Assembly: GCA_021401465.1 (NCBI GenBank)
Contig: JADDMT010000007.1
Span: 248,001 to 312,000, forward strand
DNA length: 64,000 nucleotides
Reading direction: 5' to 3'
From: Teratosphaeria epicoccoides
Lineage: Eukaryota; Ascomycota; Dothideomycetes; Mycosphaerellales; Teratosphaeriaceae
The stretch's first letter is position 1; each line of letters starts with the position of its first letter. Below are positions 21,343 to 30,426 of the stretch, piece after piece. A program made the position numbers and the translations under genes. The notes under the pieces were generated by a model. That model did no database searches, had not been told where the DNA came from, and worked only from the letters and a program-made list of their open reading frames with translations.

Positions 21343-23904
21343 ATGGCGGCAGACACCCTCGGCCCCGCCATCCTCGACTACGTCCACCACGGCGCCTATC
21401 CCGAGTCCGAGCACGTGTCGTCGGCGGAAGTGACCGGCGATGCGCTCGAGACGGCGCTGCAGCAGCTGAGACGCTCTCAGGAGCACGTCAAGCGCGACAT
21501 CAGGAGCGTCAGCCAGGCAAGCGCGCGCGACGTCGACACGTGGATCACGCGGGCGCGGGAGCTCCAGGCAGACATAGCAGGGTCGAGAGAGACGGCGCGG
21601 CAGATTGTCGCCGAGCACGAGCAGACGAAGCAGCTGCGAGCCGAGGCGGCGGAGGCGGCGAGGAAGGCACGGCTGGTGGCGCAGGAAGTCGCGTTTGCAG
21701 AGACACTGGGCGCGGTGCTGGAGCAGGTGCGACATGCGAGCGGCGTGTTGGACAGCGTGCGCGACGCGGCCGTCACGCGCGATGTGGCGGTGGCGCTGCA
21801 GCAGTGGGAGCGGGCGGAGGAGAGCATGGGCGGGCTGGAGGGGCTGGGAGACAGCAAGGCGCGCGGGCTGCTGCAGCGTCGCGTGGCAGAGCTGAGGGCG
21901 CATCTGACGGAAAGCGCGACCGAGTGCTGGAACGGCCTGATTCAGGTGGATCACGAGCAGAAGAGCATCACCATCCATTCGCACCGCGCCCCTGACGTCG
22001 GCGACGTCATCGACTTTGATGTCGTCCTGCGCGCCGCCACCCGCTTGCACGTCTTCGACCATCTGGTCAAGAAGCTGAGCAAAGATCTCCAAGGCGCTGT
22101 CTTCACCCCGACGCTCACCGTCGACGACAATGGTCAGCAGGCCCGCGTCGAGATCAATGCGCACACGCTCTCGTGCAACAAGCGGGTGGACGACACCCGC
22201 CCCGACCAGCACTTCTTCGCCGACCTCCAACAAATCATCCATTTCCTCGCCACACATCTGCCGTCTTCGCTTGGCAGCGCACTCTCCGCCATCCTCATCC
22301 CCACCCTCTCCACCCGCCTGGAAGATCAATGGCTCGATCCATCCGTCCCGACAGACATCAAAGGCATGCCGGCATTCCGACACCTGCTCCGCAACGTCAC
22401 CAGTCTCGCCGACGCCATCGATCACGCCCAATGGCACGGATCTCAACCACTCCACGACTGGGTGGCCAATGCTCCTCGCACCTGGCTGGCGAAGCGCAGG
22501 GAAGCGGTGCTGGGGGACGCGCGGAATCTGGTCTTCACCGCCCTGCGCGAGACCAAGGTAGTGGAGAGGGTGGAAACGCAGATGGTCAGCAAAGACGATC
22601 ATCACGCGTTGCGAGGTGGAGGCGGTGACGGTGCCGCTGATGATGATGAACGAGGTTGGGACGCCTGGGATGAGCCCGAGGAAGAGCAGAAGCCTGCCGG
22701 AGCCCCGACGCCGGCAGCCCCTTCTGCATCCGCCGAGGAGGACGATGGCGATGCCTGGGGTGCCTGGGACGCGGAAGACTCCTCACCTCAACACGACCAG
22801 CCTCCAGCTCCGCCGGCAGAGGCCGATGACGACGACGACGACGCGTGGGGTGCATGGGGCGACGACGCCCAGTCAGCACAAATTCCAACATCGCCGCCAC
22901 GGAAAGCGCCACCGATGCCGGCCGCCACCCGCCCCGTCAACGGCGCGGCCCCGTCCACCCCTAAGCAGCGCGAAATGACTCTGCGAGAAACCTTCACGGT
23001 CACCGCCATCCCCGATGCCCTCCTCGACATCCTGCAATCCATCGTCGCCGACGCTCAGACCCTCGCCGGCCCCTCCGACGCCTACTCCCCCGTCGCGCCC
23101 GCCGCAACCGCCCTCTACACCCTCCCCACCCTCGCCCTCGCCATCTACCGCGCCACAGCGCCGACCGCCTACACCCACCTCCCCGCCGGCAACATGCTCA
23201 TCTACAACGACTCCCTCCGCCTCGCCGACCAACTCCGCGCGTGGCAGACCTCCCAACCCGCCGCCGCCGCCGCCCGCCTCCGTCTCGACCACGACGTCAC
23301 CGCCCTCGAAACCTTCGCCAAACGCGCCTACAGCTCCGAAATGGATGCCCAACGCACCGTCCTTCGCGACCTCCTCGACGGTGCTCAGGGCTTCGCCTGC
23401 GTCACCACCCCGCCCTTCAAACACGCCGCCGAATCCGCCGTCGAAGAAGTCGTCGCCCGTCTTCGCGACCTCCACGCGCTCTGGCGGCCCATCCTCCCCC
23501 CCAGCGTCCTCCTGCAAGCCCTCGGCTCCCTCCTCGCCACCACCCTCGCTCAGATGATCCGCGAAATCGAAGACCTCGGCGACATCGGCGAAGAAGATTC
23601 GCACCAGCTGCGCCGACTCATGGACACCATCGCCACGGCGAAATCCCTCTTCCGCCGAGAGGGCGAGGGAGAGCACGCGGACATGACCTTCGTCTACTGT
23701 CCGAATTGGTTGAAATTCCTGTATCTGGCCGAGATTCTCGAGAGCAGTTTGGCGGATATCAAGTACATGTGGGTGGAGAGCGAGTTGAGTTTGGAGTTTG
23801 ACGCGGAAGAGGTGGTCGAGTTGATTGAGGGCTTGTTCGCGGATTCGGAGGTCAGGAGACGGACGATTGGGGAGGTGAGGAGGAGAGTGGGGGGCGGTGG
23901 GTAG
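21343..23904 (+). CDS. ZW10/Dsl1-type vesicle-tethering and kinetochore protein
   Basis: Single exon, 853 aa. ZW10 is a subunit of the Dsl1/NRZ tether, which captures COPI vesicles at the ER; in animals it also acts at kinetochores. The N-terminal 200 residues are coiled-coil-rich. Family segments include WNGLIQVDHEQKSITIHSH, FDHLVKKLSKDLQGAVFTP, the FFADLQQIIHFLATHLP block and the C-terminal NWLKFLYLAEILESSLADIK. An acidic linker at about residues 425-515 carries three tryptophan motifs (WDAWDE, WGAWDAED, WGAWGDD) resembling the coatomer-binding acidic lasso of yeast Dsl1. The C-terminal half has very strong C at third codon positions compared with the 5' half, so local composition shifts inside the gene. 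Confidence 0.93.
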   Translation: MAADTLGPAILDYVHHGAYPESEHVSSAEVTGDALETALQQLRRSQEHVKRDIRSVSQASARDVDTWITRARELQADIAGSRETARQIVAEHEQTKQLRAEAAEAARKARLVAQEVAFAETLGAVLEQVRHASGVLDSVRDAAVTRDVAVALQQWERAEESMGGLEGLGDSKARGLLQRRVAELRAHLTESATECWNGLIQVDHEQKSITIHSHRAPDVGDVIDFDVVLRAATRLHVFDHLVKKLSKDLQGAVFTPTLTVDDNGQQARVEINAHTLSCNKRVDDTRPDQHFFADLQQIIHFLATHLPSSLGSALSAILIPTLSTRLEDQWLDPSVPTDIKGMPAFRHLLRNVTSLADAIDHAQWHGSQPLHDWVANAPRTWLAKRREAVLGDARNLVFTALRETKVVERVETQMVSKDDHHALRGGGGDGAADDDERGWDAWDEPEEEQKPAGAPTPAAPSASAEEDDGDAWGAWDAEDSSPQHDQPPAPPAEADDDDDDAWGAWGDDAQSAQIPTSPPRKAPPMPAATRPVNGAAPSTPKQREMTLRETFTVTAIPDALLDILQSIVADAQTLAGPSDAYSPVAPAATALYTLPTLALAIYRATAPTAYTHLPAGNMLIYNDSLRLADQLRAWQTSQPAAAAARLRLDHDVTALETFAKRAYSSEMDAQRTVLRDLLDGAQGFACVTTPPFKHAAESAVEEVVARLRDLHALWRPILPPSVLLQALGSLLATTLAQMIREIEDLGDIGEEDSHQLRRLMDTIATAKSLFRREGEGEHADMTFVYCPNWLKFLYLAEILESSLADIKYMWVESELSLEFDAEEVVELIEGLFADSEVRRRTIGEVRRRVGGGG

Positions 23905-24551
23905 GTAGGTAGGGAGGTAGACGGGGAAAATGGGAACAGAGACGGCGTTTTGGGGGAAACGTGTGCGGAATTGTGGAGAGAGAGAGATCAGATGGAACGG
24001 CGCGAGTACCAATCCGGGGGAGGAGAGGCTGCGCGCGCCATGGAGGGAGGAGTCATTTCGGAAGTGTCGTGACGAACAGTCATGCCCGAGTCCTTTTCCT
24101 CGGCTTCGTGTTCCGGGGCTGTCCCGAGGAGCAGCACCGTCAGTGACATACAATGCATTGCGATGCGACGCCAAACAAAGAAGCTGTAAACGATCCCTCC
24201 ACTGTCGCTCTGTGCGAAAAAAAAAAGTCTTTCGTAAAAACCCTCCCAAGATCCACATTGTCTCTGCCCTTCACATTTTTCCCAGGCCCCGGATGGTGAG
24301 TGCAGCAGGGTGCTTCACCTTTTCCCGGCCCCGGATTGTGAGCGTGGCTGCGCGAAGCCCGGTCGCGGGAGGGAAAGCGGGGAGACTGCGTCTGCGCCAA
24401 TGACCAGCTCTGCACGCCCCATCGTCCTCACCGTCTGATGAAACAGCAAGGCCGTCCAGCTCACCGCTTCCCACGATTGAAGGCTCCCCCCCACCGCCCC
24501 TCTCCGCCCCCCTCCACCACGCCGACCTCACTACAACCTCCCGCTTGCACG
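23905..24551. other. Intergenic stretch between convergent genes
   Basis: About 650 bp between the 3' ends of ZW10 and the GH43-like gene. Includes an A10 run near 24220 and two near-identical segments around the string CCCCGGAT (near 24290 and 24330). Nothing coding recognised. Confidence 0.55.
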
Positions 24552-25613
24552 CTACGAATTATCCTGCAACTCCTCCTCCCACTTCATCAATGCATTATAC
24601 ATATTCTCATCCAGCTGGACGACCGCGCCATGCCGCATCCCCCGGGGCGCCAGCGGCGTCGCACACTTCGGGAACGGCGTCGACCAATCCTCGGTGTAAT
24701 GGCACTCGTAGCCCCGACCACTGTAGTCGTCCACCCACACGTAATACCGCTCCGGATTCTCGATGTCCTGGAAACTCGCGGGGCCCTCTCGGATGGCGTT
24801 CGAGACGAGCCCGAGCCGCTTGTAGCGCCCGAAGAGGCCAGTGTCCGAGCGCTCGACGTACACTTTGTTGATCTTCGAGTCCTTCAAGTAGCGGACGAAC
24901 GAATTGCCGCCCAGCGGCTGGATCTCCTGGTCGATGTAGATGCCCTCGGGGGTCTCCCATATCGTCGGATCGGAGAATTCGACGAAGTCGGGGGTGTGGG
25001 CGTAAAAGATGAAGGGGCCGTCGGCGGAGCCTTCGTGGTCGGGATCGTCTTCGTCGAAGACGTTGGACGACCAGAAGACGGCGTATTGGTTTTGCTCGGG
25101 GTTCCAGATGGCCGAGGGTGCCCAGACGAAGCCGGCGTCTTCGGGCATGAGGGTCACGAGGCGGTCGGCGGACCATTGCAAGCCGTCAGTGGATTCCCAG
25201 ATGTGGATGGCGCGGGAGCCGCGCCGTTGGGAAGCGTCCCAGGTGGTCGTGCCGATTCGAAGGTCGGTGGCGAGGACGTAGAGCTGCGAGTTTGGGGGAT
25301 CAGGAGGGGGTGGGTGGGTGGGTGGGTGGGTGGGTGAGAGGGGACGCGGGCTTACTTTTCCATCCTGGCCTTTGAGGATGAATGGGTCGCGAGCGCGTTC
25401 CGTGCCCTCGGTGGCTCTCACCACGGGATGGCCTTGGTTCATGGTGGTGAACGTCTGAGGCTTTGAGGCTGGTGCTATCTGGAAGTAGACTTGCTCTAGC
25501 TTGCCGGTGAAGGCGACGGCTAGGTACCCAGCATTGGCGGGCTGACTTTCTTGAGCTGAGCTGCCATGTGCTCCCAATGCGGCAGCGAAAAAGAGGAGGG
25601 ACGAGCAGCGCAT
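24552..25613 (-). CDS. Secreted GH43-like glycoside hydrolase
   Basis: Exons 25613-25356 and 25283-24552 are separated by a 72-bp GTAAGC...GCAG intron whose length is a multiple of three, so reading through it gives no stop and can mislead. Spliced product 329 aa, with a signal peptide (MRCSSLLFFAAALGAHGSSA). The fold looks like the five-bladed propeller of GH43-type arabinosidases/xylosidases: RDPFILKGQDGK near residue 80 supplies a candidate catalytic Asp, followed by IHIWESTDGLQW, WAPSAIWNPEQNQYAVFWSS and YIDQEIQPLGGNSFVRYLKD. The usual proton-donor Glu was not placed with confidence, so the exact subfamily and substrate are open. Probably acts on plant or microbial wall polysaccharide outside the cell. 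Confidence 0.82.
   Translation of the reverse strand: MRCSSLLFFAAALGAHGSSAQESQPANAGYLAVAFTGKLEQVYFQIAPASKPQTFTTMNQGHPVVRATEGTERARDPFILKGQDGKVSPRPLSPTHPPTHPPPPDPPNSQLYVLATDLRIGTTTWDASQRRGSRAIHIWESTDGLQWSADRLVTLMPEDAGFVWAPSAIWNPEQNQYAVFWSSNVFDEDDPDHEGSADGPFIFYAHTPDFVEFSDPTIWETPEGIYIDQEIQPLGGNSFVRYLKDSKINKVYVERSDTGLFGRYKRLGLVSNAIREGPASFQDIENPERYYVWVDDYSGRGYECHYTEDWSTPFPKCATPLAPRGMRHGAVVQLDENMYNALMKWEEELQDNS
25284..25355 (-). other. Intron with GGGT tandem repeat
   Basis: Intron of the GH43-like gene. On the plus strand it contains a GGGT repeat at about 25306-25336, matching the G-quadruplex pattern of four or more G3 tracts with one-base loops; the transcript carries the C-rich strand. Confidence 0.75.
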
Positions 25614-26221
25614 GTTGGGCAGTACAGTCGGCCAGACAATGGAGATGTTTCGGAAATGACACGCACGGGTGCGGTCTGCAACACTTATGTGTCGATATAA
25701 GGCGGATGAGCAAGCATCGATGCATACCGCGGGGCGATAGGTTGGTTGTCGTATCCGGGTTATTTTGGAATTGCTCTGACTTGGACGAGCGTGTCTCACT
25801 CGCCGCCGCTTTTCGCAGCGCCACGATGTTGCAAGCAAGACCTGTCGTTCGGTTGCATTCTGTTCGAACCAAGCGACTCGGTTCACAGCGAGGTCTAGAT
25901 GAGGCGCAGATGGACATGTCGGTGATGCCATGTCATTGACTGATTGGGTGAAAGTCGGGAGAGCAGCAGGGATGGCGGGGAGCCAAGGGGCAGACGCCCA
26001 GCGATCGTACTCGGCGATGTGTCATTCTGCGTACAGCCGTGAAGCTCCTTCCTGTCGGACGGGACATGAGGCGTCGGTGGAGCGCGCTGTGTCTGGACTT
26101 GTCATTGGGAAATGGGAAAAGGGTGATGGCGGTGTCAGGGCGGTGTCACGGAGATTGTGATGCTTGTGCAGCGGAGAAGGCGAACCCTGGGAAGCACGTG
26201 CGCCACTTGCTCCGGACTCAA

Positions 26222-26228
26222 TGAGTCA
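26222..26228 (+). promoter_or_regulatory. Candidate Gcn4/CpcA site TGAGTCA
   Basis: Perfect match to the TGASTCA consensus of the general amino-acid control activator, within a short palindrome (GACTCAATGAGTC), about 700 bp upstream of the homocitrate synthase start. Partial matches TGACTC lie at 26649-26654 and 26768-26773, closer to the gene. Such short sites occur by chance, so this is suggestive only. Confidence 0.35.
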
Positions 26229-26337
26229 ACAGCCGCGCGGGCGATATCGCTGCAGCCAATGGGCAGGTGGCAGCCTGAGGCATCCCACGAATGATCCCCG
26301 TTCTCTCCGCCTGCAAGCTGATTCATGTCTCATCGCC

Positions 26338-26650
26338 ATCGAGATTATTGATCAATCATCGATTATTCACCAACCATCGATTATCGATCATTTATCAACC
26401 ATTCATGAATCATCAATTATCCATCAGTCAGTGATTATTGATCAATCATCAATCATTCATCAATCATCCATTATCGATCAGTCATCAACTATCCATCGAT
26501 CATCGATTATTGACCAAACAGCAAATATTGATCAACCATCAATCAATTATCAATCAATTATCAATCAATCATCAATCAATTATCACTCATCAATCACTCA
26601 TCAATCACTCATCAATAACTCATCAATCACTCATCAATCATCAATCATTG
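26338..26650. repeat. ATCA/ATCAATC-type degenerate satellite
   Basis: About 310 bp made almost entirely of variants of ATCA, ATCAATC and ATTATCGATCA in head-to-tail order, becoming more regular toward 26600-26645. Much more AT-rich than its surroundings. Confidence 0.9.
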
Positions 26651-26931
26651 ACTCCCCGCGAGCACCCAACGCACCTCGGCACCCCCCTACCGTACCTGAG
26701 CTTGCATCTGCACCTGCAGGGACGTGCGATTTTGACGACCGTGCGGTGACGAAATTCCACATGTTCGTGACTCTTCACACCCCTCCCCCCTCCCACCCAC
26801 CAACAACCACAACAGACCAGTCAAGCGGCAATCGCATGCGCAGCACTCAGTAAAATACACGAGATCCTCCCTGACTGCACCGGCACCGCCCCGTGAGCGC
26901 GGCGCCGACAGCGGAAACAGCCCAGCAGAAA

Positions 26932-28519
26932 ATGTCGGCGGTCAACGGGGCCAATGGCCATGTCAACGGCCACGCGGACGGAGCTGCCACCGGCACCCAT
27001 GGCACCAACGGCAGCCATGACGGCTACCAGTGAGTCGTGCTGTACGGAAATGCGGGCGCTGAAAGCACGGCTGACCTCCCACCACGCGACAGGGCCTTCA
27101 ACACCCAGCAAGCATCCCGACCGCAGACCTCGAACCCCTACGCCCCCGTGCAGGACTTCCTCAGCAACGTCTCAAACTTCAAGATCATCGAGTCGACGTT
27201 ACGAGAAGGCGAGCAGTTTGCCAATGCATACTTCGACACCGAGACTAAGGTCAAAATCGCCAAGGCTCTGGATGAGTTTGGTGTCGACTACATCGAACTG
27301 ACCTCGCCCGCTGCGTCAGAACAGTCGCGCAAGGACTGCGAAACGATCGCCAAGCTCGGCCTCAAGGCCAAGACCCTCACCCACGTGCGATGTAACATGG
27401 CCGATGCCAAGCTGGCAGTGGAGACGGGCGTCGACGGTGTGGATGTCGTGATTGGCACTTCCAGCCATTTGATGGAGCACAGCCACGGCAAGGACATCAC
27501 CTACATCAAGAATACTGCGATCGAGGTCATCGAGTATGTCAAGTCGCAAGGCAAAGAAATTCGCTTCAGCTCGGAGGACTCTTTCCGAAGTGACCTGGTC
27601 GATCTCCTCACCATCTACAGCGCCGTGGACAAGGTCGGCGTGCACCGAGTCGGCATTGCTGACACCGTGGGGTAAGATCGTGCTCTCTTCTGTGGAATGT
27701 GGCTCAAGACTGACTCTGGCCAGCTGCGCAACTCCAAGACAAGTGTACGACCTGGTGCGAACGCTGCGGGGCGTCGTCAGCTGTGACATCGAGACCCATT
27801 TCCACAACGACACGGGCTGCGCAATCGCGAATGCCTACTGCGCCCTGGAGGCAGGCGCCACCCACATCGACACTTCCGTCATCGGGATCGGCGAGCGTAA
27901 CGGTATTACTCCACTCGGTGGCTTAATGGCTCGCATGATTGTCGCGGACCGCGACTACGTCAAGTCCAAGTACAAGCTCGAGAAGATCAAGGAGATCGAG
28001 GACTTGGTCGCCGAAGCCGTCGAGATCAACGTGCCGTTCAACAACCCCATCACGGGGTTCTGCGCCTTCACCCACAAGGCCGGCATCCACGCCAAGGCCA
28101 TCCTGAACAACCCGTCCACCTACGAGATCATCAACCCACTTGACTTCGGCATGAGCCGCTACGTGCACTTTGCGTCTCGTCTGACCGGCTGGAACGCGAT
28201 CAAGTCGCGTGCCGAACAACTCGGTCTTCAAATGACCGACGCTCAGATCAAGGCCGTCACGCTCAAGATCAAGGCTCTGGCCGATGTGCGGCCGTTGGCC
28301 ATCGACGATGCCGACAGCATCATCAGAAATTTCCACTTCAACTTGTCCGCGGAGAAGGACCGGCCGCTCATCCAGCTGACGAGCGAGGAGAAGAAGGCAT
28401 TTGCCGCCAAGGAGGCTGAGCTGAGCCAGGAGGGCGAGAAGAGGCAAATCGACCAGACTGCGGATGCGCAGGCGGAGCAACCCGCTGTTAAGAAGAGCAG
28501 GAACGCCACTGCCGCGTAG
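26932..28519 (+). CDS. LYS20: Homocitrate synthase
   Basis: First committed step of the fungal alpha-aminoadipate lysine pathway: acetyl-CoA plus 2-oxoglutarate to homocitrate. Three exons, 26932-27029, 27093-27671 and 27724-28519 (introns of 63 and 52 bp), giving 490 aa. The joins restore DGYQ/AFNTQQ and VGIADTVG/CATPRQVYDL. Residues 1-32 are a Gly/His/Asn-rich leader not expected in the core enzyme. The DRE-TIM barrel is clear: FKIIESTLREGEQF, VDYIELTSPA, VGIADTVG, and the metal-binding ETHFHNDTGCAIAN. The C-terminal half includes GFCAFTHKAGIHAKAI. The C-terminus is Lys/Glu/Gln-rich, with KKSRN near the end. Possible general amino-acid control sites lie upstream. Confidence 0.97.
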
Positions 28520-30104
28520 ATAGTAAGGTCGATGTGCCAGGGGGAATAGCGTTGTACATATCGGCGCAGAAAAGACGATGCGCATTAAAAAGCATGCGGG
28601 CGTTCAATGGTGTTCAACAGCGAGGTTGGTGCACCTCTGATGAATTTGGCTATGGAGATCGGGCCAAGGCGGAAAGCCGGCGCACATTTGCGATGTTGGT
28701 AGACTCGATAACAGAGGCCAAAGCACGTGAGCAGATCTGGACACCACCAGTGATGTCCGCGGATTACAGAGAGTTCATTGACGGTCACTACACGCTGCTC
28801 AGCGGGCCCGCCTGAAATGGTTGCACCTGCTTGGAATGGTCATGCATTGCAGAAGTTCTTGAGGAAACAAAAAATGCACTTCCTGAATGTGATCCAGCTC
28901 TGGTAAAGCGGTTGGCGAGGCATTCGTCGAGAATTCCTCCTCTTCAGCATGAGATCGATCTGCGGTGCTGTCCGTGGCGGAAGCGACATCGGGTCTCTTT
29001 TCGTGGCGCTTGGTCGAGGTGAGGGACTGATGGGGCGTTCGTGCAAAGGCGGTGCTGGAAGGTTGGGAGTTCTGGGAGGTGGGTGGAGCTAACCTTTGAT
29101 GATATGTCTGCGGTGTGGGTTTTCGACACGTCCGAGCCTGCCGTTCCGCGCGAGGTTTGCTGGAAGACGAAGGGATTCAATGGCATGTTGCGCTCAGTAT
29201 ACTTTCTCTCGAGAGAGAGACTGACAATAAAGCTGGAATCTCGGCTTGTCTGCGCTCCGATACCCTGCCTCTTTGCATGCGCAATGACTACGTGACATCC
29301 AAACGCGCCATTCGGGAAGGCTCTCTCCAGCCGGCTGGGACTCATCTAGGATTCAAAGATGACCTCAGGCCCACCGTCCTCGCCAGGCCGTCAGAGGCTA
29401 TTGAGATCGCATTGCACTGAGCGAGTCTTGAACATCTGTGAGCACTTGCTGATCGCGAATTCGTATGGTTTGCACACTGCTGACGAGATTTTCGATACCT
29501 CTGCCGTGGCCATCGTGCCTGCTCACGCACTGGACTGCCGACTGGAATGTGCCGCCAGCCCGCCTTTCTTGCCCGCGCCCTCCTGCTCCGAAATCTGGGT
29601 CATTGAACGCTCCTGACCAAGCCCAACGGAGTGTCAGAGTGCCCTGGACCCCCTCAACGGCGCAGTTCAAGCGCAATGCTCTTCGTCTGGCGTGCCTACA
29701 AGCGCACATCTTGTCTCGATTGTGTGACTCGGGGGGCATTGCTTATACGCGGCTTCTGCGTTCGGGTTGCGGGAACCAAGCTCCATGGCAGCCATTTGGG
29801 CGATAGGAGGGACTTTGCACTTGCCACTGCAGCTCAGGACTTGTGGTGTCACACCGGAAGCATTTGCAGAGCGAAAAGCCGAGCAGTGCTTGGCTGGTCC
29901 CGGCGATCCATTCGTGGGCCCGGAAAGACCACCAGAGATCTATTTCAGGACTACTCACGAGACGCCGTCAAACTGCCGGCGGCCAGCTCGCAAGTGGAGT
30001 CTGGTCTGCACTGGTCTGCACTTCCTTTCAAAACCAGCTGATTGAAGGCATCACCCCAGCATTCTGCTTACCACATTCTCTGCTCGGCGTCTCTCACGGA
30101 AGCC
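28520..30104. other. Intergenic stretch, no convincing gene
   Basis: About 1.6 kb downstream of homocitrate synthase. Several frames of 60-130 codons on both strands lack recognisable motifs and overlap each other. No RNA gene or repeat was seen. Confidence 0.55.
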
Positions 30105-30426
30105 ATGAAGACCCTCATATCCTTATTATTACTCCTCGGCCTCGCGACCGCATGCTACGACTGGAGTGCGACGGAGTGGTGCGCGCAAAAATTCGGCGAA
30201 CCCATGTGATTGAGCTCCAGGTATGTGTTGATACTCGACGTGCATGAGTATGGAAGCTGACTGTGGCTACTTGCAGTGTGGACAAAATGAGGCGGTGAGG
30301 CAGGGGTGCGAGTTTAGCAAGAATTTTCTGATGGACAAGATCTACTGCGTGAGTGGACGTTGGGAGGACGTGTACGATCGGCGCAGCGCTTGCTGATCTT
30401 TGTGGTAGTGCACCCGGAATTTTTAG
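30105..30426 (+). pseudogene. Small secreted cysteine-rich protein gene with frame break
   Basis: The ATG at 30105 opens a clear signal peptide (MKTLISLLLLLGLATA) followed by CYDWSATEWCAQKFGEPM and TGA 30207-30209. Two strong introns follow: 30221-30276 (GTATGT...GCAG with a GCTGAC branch site) and 30349-30408 (GTGAGT...GTAG). Exon 2 (30277-30348) is 24 codons starting and ending in Cys (CGQNEAVRQGCEFSKNF...), and exon 3 adds CTRNF and a stop. Exons 2 and 3 agree in phase with each other but are one base out of phase with the signal-peptide exon. Six cysteines in roughly 70 residues suggest an effector-like secreted protein. The break lies between the Cys of EWCAQ and 30220; an A5 run at 30187-30191 is a candidate site. 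No family recognised. Confidence 0.55.

Larger units (their letters stand above)
25614..26931. other. Intergenic promoter region with repeat block
   Basis: Region between the divergently transcribed GH43-like gene and homocitrate synthase. Contains the ATCA-rich repeat described separately and TGASTCA-type sites. No further gene recognised. Confidence 0.55.

Noticed and set aside
21337..22605. Long minus-strand open frame (about 420 codons) antisense to ZW10
   Set aside because: Caused by GC-rich, third-position-biased codons of ZW10; its translation is leucine/arginine-rich without domain structure, while the plus strand encodes clear ZW10.
22873..24258. Minus-strand frame of about 460 codons
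   Set aside because: Mirror of the C-rich third codon positions of ZW10, giving Gly/Glu/Val-rich filler.
24438..25337. Plus-strand frame of about 300 codons
   Set aside because: Antisense to the GH43-like gene, which has a signal peptide, an intron and family motifs on the other strand.
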